From: Actinomycetes bacterium
GTDB taxonomy: Bacteria; Actinomycetota; Actinomycetes; Mycobacteriales; Micromonosporaceae
Reading direction: 5' to 3'
NCBI GenBank assembly: GCA_021793335.1
Contig: JAJYSW010000225.1
Span: forward strand, 1-5,257
Length of the DNA stretch: 5,257 nt
The position numbers and the translations under genes are program-made. How positions within the stretch are numbered: position 1 is the stretch's first letter; each line of letters starts with the position of its first letter. Positions 1 to 5,257 of this stretch are shown piece after piece. The notes under the pieces are model-generated. The model did no database searches, was not told the origin of the DNA, and saw nothing but the letters and a program-made list of their open reading frames with translations.

Positions 1-191
1 CGGTCATCCCCATAACGCCGCGGCCGATCATCACGACGATCAAACCGACGCCGCTCACCACGATCATCACGATCACGACGAGGACGATCATCACCACGGC
101 TCTCATACCGACGCGGACGATCATCGAAACGCCGCGGACGATCCTCACCGCGATAACCACCACGGCCACCACGGTCATCCCCATAACGCCG
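1..191 (-). repeat. In-frame degenerate repeat tract within the Arg/Asp-rich gene
   Basis: The same 20-nt sequence occurs exactly at 1-20 and 172-191, 171 nt (57 codons) apart and in the same reading frame. In both copies it encodes the end of DDRPRRYGDDR. Between them, shorter variants on the theme CGATCATC/GCCGCGG recur near 21-32, 63-70, 86-93, 115-125 and 131-145. They encode further (D/E)DRPRR units. The spacing is irregular, so this is a degenerate peptide repeat rather than a strict tandem array. The tract may continue beyond the left edge. Confidence 0.65.
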
Positions 192-410
192 GGGTCGGTC
201 GTCTCGGTCGCCGTAGCGTCCGTGGCCCTCGCCGCCTCGCGGGCGGTCGTCGCGGCCGTAGCCGCGGTCGGAACGGCCGCCGCGGTCGTCGCGGCGGCGA
301 TCGTCGCCACGGTCCCGCCGGTCGCGGTCGCCGTCTTCCCGGCGACCGTAGCCGCCCCGGCCGCCTCGTCGGTCGTCGCCGCCTCTGCGGTCACGGCCAT
401 CCTCAGCCAC
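1..410 (-). CDS. Arg/Asp/Gly-rich low-complexity protein, N-terminal part (C-terminus outside window)
   Basis: An open frame runs from a GTG at 408-410 to the left edge, giving 136 complete codons and no stop. The start is set by a strong Shine-Dalgarno sequence (415-423) 4-5 nt upstream and lies 49 nt after the tyrS stop. The visible protein is almost entirely Arg, Asp and Gly with some Tyr, Pro and Glu. RGG-type boxes (RRGG, RGGRGGY) dominate the first 60 residues. After that, units of the form (D/E)DRPRR followed by Y, F or D recur near residues 70, 89, 96, 107 and 127. There is no signal peptide or membrane segment. Such alternating basic/acidic tracts are usually disordered and often contact RNA. 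The folded part must lie beyond the window. Actinobacterial tyrS is often followed by a TPR-type protein, and some actinobacterial RluB-like pseudouridine synthases carry similar N-terminal extensions, so both are candidates. The reading frame is well supported; the function is not assigned. Confidence 0.75.
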   Translation of the reverse strand, partial: MAEDGRDRRGGDDRRGGRGGYGRREDGDRDRRDRGDDRRRDDRGGRSDRGYGRDDRPRGGEGHGRYGDRDDRPRRYGDDRGGRGGYRGEDRPRRFDDRPRRYESRGDDRPRRDRDDRGERRRFDRRDDRPRRYGDD

Positions 411-414
411 GTGG

Positions 415-423
415 CCCTCCCCC
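415..423 (-). promoter_or_regulatory. Strong ribosome binding site of the Arg/Asp-rich gene
   Basis: On the minus strand GGGGGAGGG lies 4 nt before the GTG at 410-408. It contains the anti-16S core GGAGG at 5-nt spacing. It decides the GTG start. The only earlier GTG nearby, in the tyrS-distal gap, opens a frame that stops after nine codons. Confidence 0.8.
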
Positions 424-459
424 TATGTTCACCTGTGCAAAACCAACCAAGTGTACGCC

Positions 460-1716
460 TCAGACGAGGACTTCGACTCCGGCGACGGTCTTTTTTCCGC
501 GTCGGATCACTGCGTACCGGCCGTGCAGCAGGTCAGCTGCTCCCAGAACGGCGTTCGGGTCGCCGACGCGGACGTTGTTGACGTACGCGCCGCCTTCCTT
601 GGCGGCCCGGCGGGCCTCGCCGAGACTGGCGACCACGCCGGATTCCTTCATCACCTCGGCGAAGGTCACCTCGGGCCTGTCGATCTGGGCCAGACCGGCC
701 TCGGTCAGCGCCGCGCGCAGCATCGGCTCGGGCAGGTCCGCGAGCTCGCCGCGCCCGAACAGGGCCTGCGAGGCGGCGATCACGTGCGCGGTCTCCTCGG
801 CGCCGTGCAGGAGCGCGGTGAGCTCCTCCGCCAGCGCCCGCTGCGCCAGTCTGGCGGCGGGCTTCTCGGCGGTGGCCCGTTCCAGCTCGGTGATCTCCTC
901 GCTGCTTTTGAACGAGAAGTACTTCAGGTAACGCACCACGTCGGCGTCGTCGACGTTGAACCAGAACTGGTAGAACGAGTAGGGGCTGGTCATCTCGACG
1001 TCGAGCCACGGCCCCTTGCCGTCGCTCTTGCCGATCTTGGAACCGTCTGCGTTGGTCACCAGCGGGGTCACGAAGGCGTGAACGTGCTTTCCGGTCCTGC
1101 GGCGGATGAAGTCGACGCCCGCGGTGATGTTCCCCCACTGGTCCGATCCGCCGATCTGCAGCGTGCAGTCGTGGCGGCGATTGAGCTCGTAGAAGTCGTT
1201 GGACTGGAGCAGCTGGTAGGAGAACTCGGTGAACGAGATACCGGAGTCGAGTCGCTTCTTGACGATGTCGCGGGAGAGCATCTTCGAGACCGGGAAGTGC
1301 TTGCCGACGTCCCTCAAGAACTCGGTGACGCTCATCTTGTCGGTCCAGTCGAGATTATTGACCGCGACGGCGGCGTTGTCGCCGTCGTAGGTGACGAACG
1401 GGGCCAGTTGCGAACGGATCGCCTCGACCCAGCCGGCGACGGTCTCCGGCGGGTTGAGCGTGCGCTCGCCGGTCTCTTTGGGGTCACCGATCTGTCCGGT
1501 GGCCCCGCCGACGAGCAGCAGCGGCCGCAGTCCGGCCTGCTGGAGCCTTCGGGCTGTCAGCACCAGCATCAAGTGGCCGACATGCAGGCTCTGAGCGGTC
1601 GGGTCGAAACCCGCGTAGAACGTCACGAGTCCCGAGTCCAGGTGCTCGCGCAGAGCGTCGAGATCGGTCGAATCTTGGATGAGGCCGCGCCAGGCCAGCT
1701 CGTCGAGGATATGCAC
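460..1716 (-). CDS. tyrS: Tyrosyl-tRNA synthetase
   Basis: A 418-residue class I aminoacyl-tRNA synthetase that activates tyrosine with ATP and charges tRNA-Tyr in the cytoplasm. Visible signatures: YAGFDPTA at 34-41, the HIGH-type motif HVGH at 45-48, GATGQIGDP at 71-79, IGGSDQWGN at 188-196, and the KMSKS-type loop KIGKS at 227-231. Residues matching the E. coli tyrosine pocket are all present at constant offsets: Y34, G36, D38, T73, D78, Y167, Q171, D174 and Q193. A C-terminal S4-type RNA-binding domain spans about 349-418. Length is normal for the bacterial family. The start is GTG at 1714-1716, giving the familiar MHILDELAWRGLI opening. Its Shine-Dalgarno is poor: GAGG lies 12 nt upstream and a GGGA lies 2 nt upstream. 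The gene follows the exoribonuclease stop by 41 nt with no T-box leader or terminator there, so it is probably co-transcribed or served by a promoter inside the upstream gene. Confidence 0.97.
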   Translation of the reverse strand: MHILDELAWRGLIQDSTDLDALREHLDSGLVTFYAGFDPTAQSLHVGHLMLVLTARRLQQAGLRPLLLVGGATGQIGDPKETGERTLNPPETVAGWVEAIRSQLAPFVTYDGDNAAVAVNNLDWTDKMSVTEFLRDVGKHFPVSKMLSRDIVKKRLDSGISFTEFSYQLLQSNDFYELNRRHDCTLQIGGSDQWGNITAGVDFIRRRTGKHVHAFVTPLVTNADGSKIGKSDGKGPWLDVEMTSPYSFYQFWFNVDDADVVRYLKYFSFKSSEEITELERATAEKPAARLAQRALAEELTALLHGAEETAHVIAASQALFGRGELADLPEPMLRAALTEAGLAQIDRPEVTFAEVMKESGVVASLGEARRAAKEGGAYVNNVRVGDPNAVLGAADLLHGRYAVIRRGKKTVAGVEVLV

Positions 1717-1757
1717 GGTCCCATTGTGCCTCAGCGGGCGAAACGCTTTTCAGAAGC

Positions 1758-3665
1758 TCACCGGGCATCGGCGCCGTGCGCGCCCTCCTCGGGCCGCACG
1801 GCGTTCTCGATGTGGGCCCGCAGTTCCTCGGCGGCGGCGTTCTTGGCGGCCTGTTTGCTCATTCCGCGTCCCTGTGCCCTGATGCGGACGTCACCGTCGA
1901 GCGTCACGGCGGCACTGCATGTGAAGACCCGTTCATGGGAGGGGCCTTCGGAGAAGAACTCCCAGGCGAGGTGCTGGACGACGCCGCGAGCCGCATAGAT
2001 CTGGACGGCCTCGACCGGGTTGCGATCGGCATCGACCAGAAGCGGCTTGGACGGCTCGACGGCCGGTTCGAACCGGTCGTCACAGGACAGGTCGGGCAGA
2101 CCGGCGAGGCCGGCGGCCAGCGCGAGGGCGGCGTGGTTGCGGGCGTCCTTCTTGGTCCGCCGGGTGCGCAACGGCGAGCGGCGACGCTCGCCGTTGAAGC
2201 GGATCTCCAACCGGGCGGCGAATGCCGGAGCGGCGGCGTCGCCGACCGAATCGAGCTCCCAGAGCATGTCGGCCGCTCCGATGGGGCCGCCGAGGCGGTC
2301 CTGCAGGTATTTATTGACCAGCGAGACCGCCTGGTGCGGCTCGTTCGCCAAGCGCCGGTTGAGCTCGTCGCGGAGTGGGACGAACGCCGGGTCTCCGCCG
2401 TAGAAATAGGCCTCGCTGAACTCGCGCAATTGGAGCTCGCCCGATTCCAGGCGCCGTTCCGCATCCTCGACGAGCCCGGCGGGAACGTCGCCGCGTTCGA
2501 CGGCGACGCGCAGGACCTTCGCGAACTCCGGGTAGGGGAGCGCGGAGAAGTCGGCCTGTTCGAGGCGCCGCTCGGCCTCTTCCCTGGCGCGCCTGCGGAA
2601 ATGCTCGGCGGCGCGTTCGCGTTCGGCCGTGATGCGCGCGTTCAGGTCCGCGGCGAGTTCGGTGAGGTCCTCGGCGGTATAAGGGCTGGGTTCACCGGCG
2701 GTGACGGCCAAGAGGATCCGCTGGGTGACCAGGTCGGGGTAGCGGCGGATGGGGCTGGTGGCGTGCGTGTAGACGGGCAGTTGAAGGCCGTGGTGCCCGT
2801 GGACGGTGGGCCCATATGTGGCCGAGCGTGCGACCATGCGCATCCGGGTGCGCAGCATCTCGAACGCGGCGGTGTCGCCGGCGGCGGCGACGGTGTCGAG
2901 CTCGGCGCGCAGTTCGGCCGCGTCGCCGGCGACCGCGGCGAGCCGGTGGTTCCGGAACAGGATCGGCAGGTCCCGGCCGGCGGCCCAGGCGGCGATCTGC
3001 GCGTTCGCGGCGACCATGAATTCCTGGACGATGATGTAGCCGGAGTTGCGTTCGGTGCTTTCGAGCCGGACGAGGTGGCCTTCCTCGTCGGTGGCGAAGC
3101 CGCTGTGGAGGTCGTAGAACGCAAGGGCGCCGGTGGCGCGGCGGGCCGCGAGCGTCGCGTGGGCGAATCGAAGCGCGAGCGCGAGGGTCGCGTGCAGCGG
3201 GTGGGCCGCGTCGGCGGCGGCGTCGGCCGCCTCGCGGTGGGTCATGGCCCACGAGCGGGTCAGCCGCCCCGGTCCGAGGTCGACATCGTGGACGCGGCCT
3301 TCGGCGTCGACGCGGAGGTGGACGACGAAGGTCTCGCTGGCGCGGTCGGCTTCGAGCGAGGCGCGTTCCTCGATCGGCTGGGGCAGCATGCGCCTGGTGT
3401 ATTCGGTCCGGTAGCGGGTGTGGACGCGCTTGCGCGCCTCCAGGTCGGCGGGGCGGCCCTCGGGAACGTGGTCGGCGATGCGGGCGATATGGATCCAAAC
3501 GTCGTACCCGTCGCCATGGGGTTCGATCCAGATGGCGTCGTCACGGTCGACGGTGGTCTCGGCGTCGATCATGACGCCGGTCTCGGCTGGGTTGTAATCG
3601 ACCAACTGCGCTCCTTCGGTGTCCAGCGATGATCGTAGTCGGCGCTGGACACCGAAGGCGCTCAT
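1758..3665 (-). CDS. RNB-domain exoribonuclease (RNase II/R family) with tandem C-terminal dsRNA-binding domains
   Basis: A 635-residue predicted 3'-5' exoribonuclease. The RNB catalytic domain spans about 25-365. The metal-binding aspartates D34, D40, D42 and D43 have exactly the +6/+8/+9 spacing of the E. coli RNase II site. The later RNB signatures EFMVAAN (215-221), LFRNHR (236-241) and TSPIRRYPD (303-311, containing the catalytic-type Arg) are intact, so activity is expected. Only about 24 residues precede the domain, so both cold-shock domains are absent, and no S1 domain follows. Instead, after a helical segment (about 370-425), come a dsRBD-like region (about 443-524, ending TKKDARNHAA) and a clear dsRBD (about 549-620, ending in a SKQAAK helix with K604 and K608). 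ATG 3663-3665 is chosen because it overlaps the cupin stop as ATGA and directly precedes conserved sequence. A longer frame to 3884 would add only an Arg-rich tail antiparallel to no known domain. A perfect inverted repeat lies at codons 3-18. Confidence 0.88.
   Translation of the reverse strand: MSAFGVQRRLRSSLDTEGAQLVDYNPAETGVMIDAETTVDRDDAIWIEPHGDGYDVWIHIARIADHVPEGRPADLEARKRVHTRYRTEYTRRMLPQPIEERASLEADRASETFVVHLRVDAEGRVHDVDLGPGRLTRSWAMTHREAADAAADAAHPLHATLALALRFAHATLAARRATGALAFYDLHSGFATDEEGHLVRLESTERNSGYIIVQEFMVAANAQIAAWAAGRDLPILFRNHRLAAVAGDAAELRAELDTVAAAGDTAAFEMLRTRMRMVARSATYGPTVHGHHGLQLPVYTHATSPIRRYPDLVTQRILLAVTAGEPSPYTAEDLTELAADLNARITAERERAAEHFRRRAREEAERRLEQADFSALPYPEFAKVLRVAVERGDVPAGLVEDAERRLESGELQLREFSEAYFYGGDPAFVPLRDELNRRLANEPHQAVSLVNKYLQDRLGGPIGAADMLWELDSVGDAAAPAFAARLEIRFNGERRRSPLRTRRTKKDARNHAALALAAGLAGLPDLSCDDRFEPAVEPSKPLLVDADRNPVEAVQIYAARGVVQHLAWEFFSEGPSHERVFTCSAAVTLDGDVRIRAQGRGMSKQAAKNAAAEELRAHIENAVRPEEGAHGADAR
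3613..3658 (-). repeat. Perfect 16-bp inverted repeat (mRNA hairpin) just inside the exoribonuclease start
   Basis: The arms at 3613-3628 (CCTTCGGTGTCCAGCG) and 3643-3658 are exact reverse complements, separated by a 14-nt loop. In the mRNA the hairpin occupies +8 to +53 relative to the A of the ATG. Past one G-A mismatch, two more G-C pairs can extend the stem to +5. It is inside coding sequence and is not followed by a T-tract, so it is unlikely to be an intrinsic terminator. Its position places it within reach of the initiating ribosome. The arms encode unrelated peptides, so protein constraint does not explain the symmetry. A regulatory role is inferred. Confidence 0.8.
3662..3665 (-). 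other. ATGA stop/start overlap, cupin gene to exoribonuclease gene
   Basis: The TGA ending the cupin gene (3664-3662) shares bases with the ATG opening the exoribonuclease gene (3665-3663). The exoribonuclease has only a weak Shine-Dalgarno (GGGA at 3675-3678, 9 nt upstream). Its translation is therefore probably coupled to that of the cupin gene by termination-reinitiation. This overlap is also the main argument for the chosen start. Confidence 0.85.
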
Positions 3666-4381
3666 GGGCGCAGGTCCCACGTCTCCAGTCGTCCGCACAT
3701 GCCCCAGCGGCGGGCCGGAGCGCCTGCGGCGGAGACGTGCGCGTCGCACAGATGCGCCTCGTCCGCCCGGGCGAGCGCGTCGAGGTGGCGTCCGGTGGCG
3801 TCTACTTGGGCCTTGGGCCCGTGCTCCCAGAGCGGTCGCCAGGCTTCGACGCGCCCGGAGACGAGCGAGGCGGCGGCCGTCCACAGCGGCCGCATCGCCG
3901 CGGTGCCTGCGGTGCGGACGCGTTCGCGCAGCTCCAGGTACCCTTCGACGGCGAGGTCGCGGCGGGCGCGGGCGGCGGTCTCGCGTTCGGCCTCGCTCAG
4001 GTCGGGGGCGGCGGGTGCGCCGGTGACGGCGGCATATGCCTCGGGGTCGTCCAGCGTGTCCGCCGGATAGGTGAGGACGGCGTCCCCGGCTTCGGGGAGG
4101 CCGGCGTTCTGCATGACGACGGCGATCTCGAGATCACCCGTTCCGTTGATGAGCCGGTGGACGGTCCCGGGCGTGAACCACAGGACGGTGCCGCGGGTCA
4201 GCTCGTGCCGTTCGAAGCCGTCGCCGGAGAGCGTCTCGACCGCGCCGGCGCCTTTCGTCACCACGTAGCCCTCGGTGGAGGCGGTGTGGAGGTGCGGGGA
4301 GCCGCCGGCCTGGCCGTCGACGGTCAGCCAGTCGTAGACGGTGACGAGGGAGACGGCGGTGCCGCCGGGGAAGCCGCTCAC
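3662..4381 (-). CDS. Cupin-domain protein with helical C-terminal extension
   Basis: A 239-residue protein. The N-terminal half (about 10-90) is a single cupin barrel. Motif 1 supplies H30, H32 and E37 (PHLHTASTEGYVV), and motif 2 supplies H75 (GTVLWFTPGTVHRLIN, 64-79). Together they form the usual three-His, one-Glu metal site. Residues about 125-239 are helical and Arg/Ala/Trp-rich, with RPLW at 164-167 and again at 182-185. I do not recognise this half. There is no signal peptide, so it is probably cytoplasmic. The start GTG at 4379-4381 lies 2 nt after the stop of the DUF6807 gene; the same frame is open further upstream but only as an Arg-rich shadow of that gene. Its stop overlaps the exoribonuclease ATG. 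Cupins next to DUF6807 genes suggest sugar or sugar-acid metabolism, either as an isomerase or a sensor. The substrate cannot be told from sequence. Confidence 0.85.
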   Translation of the reverse strand: MSGFPGGTAVSLVTVYDWLTVDGQAGGSPHLHTASTEGYVVTKGAGAVETLSGDGFERHELTRGTVLWFTPGTVHRLINGTGDLEIAVVMQNAGLPEAGDAVLTYPADTLDDPEAYAAVTGAPAAPDLSEAERETAARARRDLAVEGYLELRERVRTAGTAAMRPLWTAAASLVSGRVEAWRPLWEHGPKAQVDATGRHLDALARADEAHLCDAHVSAAGAPARRWGMCGRLETWDLRP

Positions 4382-4383
4382 CG

Positions 4384-5257
4384 CTACCCCAGCCGTGCCA
4401 GTTCGGCGGCGGCGGTCTCGGCGGCCTTCGCGGCGCCGTCCACGCCGATGTCGCCGTTGCAGACTGCGACGGCGTGGCGCAGGGTCACCGTCCGGCCCGG
4501 TTCCATCGGCAGCTCGGTGTCGAAGAAGGGGGCCGGGCAGACCGCGGCGAAGGGGTTCGAGCGGACGAACCACTTGACGGGGGCCCCGGGGTTCTCGGCA
4601 TGGTCGGTGAAGACCAGCGTGGAGGATTCGTCGACGGAGTCGTGTTTGCCGCAGAACGCCATCCAGTCGCCGCGCACGCCCATCAGCTCGTCGCCGCCTT
4701 CGCCGGCGGCGGTGTAGACGCGTCCGTCGGTGAAGGAGCGCGGTCCGCGCCAGAAGAAGCCGCCGTAACCGGCGTTCTCGCGGCCTTCGGTGGTGGGGCT
4801 GCCCATGACGACGACCTCGTCGGTGTCGTTGGTGAACGAGGTGGAGAACGACAGGACCCAGGTGTCCTCGGCGACCACGGTGACGGCGAAGGCGCGTTTC
4901 TCGGTGAAGAAGTGGCGGCCGCTCTGGGTGATCCATTCGAGGTCCTCGGCGACACGGACGCCTTGCTCGCCGGTCGTGAGTTCGGTGAATGCCCGGTGTT
5001 CCATCGAGCCGTCGTTCTTCTCGTCGACGTAGCCTTGGCCGCGCCGGAAGGTGCGCCCGCCCCAGAAGTTCTCGGGGCCGCAGTTGGGCAGTGACAGTGC
5101 GATGCCCTTGTGCCACACGTGGTCGTGGGGCCGGTAGAGGCTCACTTGGAGTCCGGCGAGGTCGCGGATCGGTTCGAAGTAGGGCCGCGGGGACTCGAAT
5201 TGGTCGTTGTCGGGGCGGTAGACGTAGCGCAGGAGCTCCAGATCGTCTCTGGCGATC
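4384..5257 (-). CDS. DUF6807 (PmoA-like) family protein, N-terminus outside window
   Basis: The frame is open to the right edge and shows 290 residues before the TAG at 4384-4386. Family hallmarks in the visible fragment are RPYFEPIRDLAG (24-35), the histidine motif RPHDHVWHKGI (42-52, with H44, H46 and H49) and NFWGG (63-67). The remainder is beta-rich, with many Gly, Trp and Phe residues. An internal GTG at 5143-5145 gives a shorter frame, but it would cut between the conserved LAG and RPHDHVWH segments, so translation must start upstream of 5257. Family members are about 300 residues, so only a short piece is missing. They carry the label PmoA only through distant resemblance, and I do not claim methane oxidation. 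DUF6807 genes are commonly found among sugar dehydrogenase and sugar transport genes in actinobacteria and planctomycetes. A role in carbohydrate catabolism is therefore likely, but the reaction is unknown. Confidence 0.82.
   Translation of the reverse strand, partial: IARDDLELLRYVYRPDNDQFESPRPYFEPIRDLAGLQVSLYRPHDHVWHKGIALSLPNCGPENFWGGRTFRRGQGYVDEKNDGSMEHRAFTELTTGEQGVRVAEDLEWITQSGRHFFTEKRAFAVTVVAEDTWVLSFSTSFTNDTDEVVVMGSPTTEGRENAGYGGFFWRGPRSFTDGRVYTAAGEGGDELMGVRGDWMAFCGKHDSVDESSTLVFTDHAENPGAPVKWFVRSNPFAAVCPAPFFDTELPMEPGRTVTLRHAVAVCNGDIGVDGAAKAAETAAAELARLG

Noticed and set aside
1..191. CRISPR-like array at the left edge
   Set aside because: The repeats are degenerate, in frame with an Arg/Asp-rich protein and irregularly spaced. 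There are no unique spacers.
411..459. Possible promoter (TTGGTT ... AACATA) in the gap after tyrS
   Set aside because: The hexamers are poor and the spacer is only about 15 nt. The gap is too short to separate a promoter from chance.
1722..1724. ATG upstream of tyrS with better Shine-Dalgarno spacing (GAGG 4 nt away)
   Set aside because: It is 8 nt from the GTG and therefore out of frame with tyrS. The frame it opens gives no meaningful protein.
451..1998. 515-codon plus-strand ORF opposite tyrS
   Set aside because: It has no domain signature and spans two real minus-strand genes and the gap between them. It is a GC-bias shadow.
1776..3632. 618-codon plus-strand ORF lying opposite almost the whole exoribonuclease gene
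   Set aside because: Its protein is Gly/Val/Ala/Glu-rich with no recognisable motif. It is explained by strong third-position GC bias in the antisense RNB gene, whose own motifs are conserved.
3613..3658. Hairpin read as an intrinsic terminator of the upstream operon
   Set aside because: There is no T-tract after either arm, and the structure lies inside a long intact coding sequence.
3666..3884. N-terminal extension of the exoribonuclease to an ATG at 3884
   Set aside because: It would add 73 Arg-rich residues entirely inside the cupin gene in another frame. The ATGA overlap at 3662-3665 gives a better start.
3629..4717. 362-codon plus-strand ORF opposite the cupin and DUF6807 genes
   Set aside because: It is composition-driven, shows no motif, and crosses the boundaries of three minus-strand genes.
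4382..5116. Upstream extension of the cupin frame to 5116
   Set aside because: The added residues are Arg/His-rich and overlap the clearly conserved DUF6807 coding sequence in another frame.
5143..5145. GTG as the start of the DUF6807 gene
   Set aside because: The frame stays open to 5257 and encodes the conserved RPYFEPIRDLAG segment just upstream. The GTG is an internal Val codon.

Overview
The window comes from a very GC-rich bacterial chromosome. Third positions are strongly G/C-biased, GTG starts are common, and long Arg/Ala-rich shadow ORFs lie opposite the real genes. This, together with the protein types, points to an actinomycete; Glycomycetales or Micromonosporales relatives are plausible, but that is an inference I could not test. 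All five genes read on the minus strand, so transcription runs from the right edge (5257) to the left edge (1). No rRNA, tRNA, CRISPR array, insertion sequence or attachment site was seen, and no convincing terminator or T-box leader.

In order of transcription: (1) 5257-4384, a DUF6807 (PmoA-like) family protein whose extreme N-terminus is outside the window. (2) 4381-3662, a cupin-domain protein with an unassigned helical C-terminal half, starting 2 nt after the previous stop. (3) 3665-1758, an RNase II/R-type (RNB) exoribonuclease that overlaps the cupin gene by ATGA. It lacks the usual N-terminal cold-shock domains and C-terminal S1 domain and instead ends in what look like two double-stranded-RNA-binding domains. 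(4) 1716-460, tyrosyl-tRNA synthetase (tyrS), 41 nt downstream. (5) 410-1, the start of an extremely Arg/Asp/Gly-rich, repeat-built protein with a strong ribosome binding site, running off the left edge.

The first two genes look like carbohydrate catabolism (inference from family context). The last three concern RNA: degradation, tRNA charging, and a probable RNA-binding or disordered region. Short gaps and overlaps suggest one transcription unit, at least for genes 1-3.

The most interesting part is the exoribonuclease. Beyond its domain make-up, its coding sequence contains a perfect 16-bp inverted repeat (3613-3658) beginning 8 nt into the gene. The mRNA could form a long hairpin right behind the start codon of a gene whose product appears to bind double-stranded RNA, which suggests self-regulation. 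The second notable region is the Arg/Asp-rich gene, whose synonymous codon choice flips abruptly from GAC to GAT partway through, as expected of a recently expanded or recombined repeat tract.
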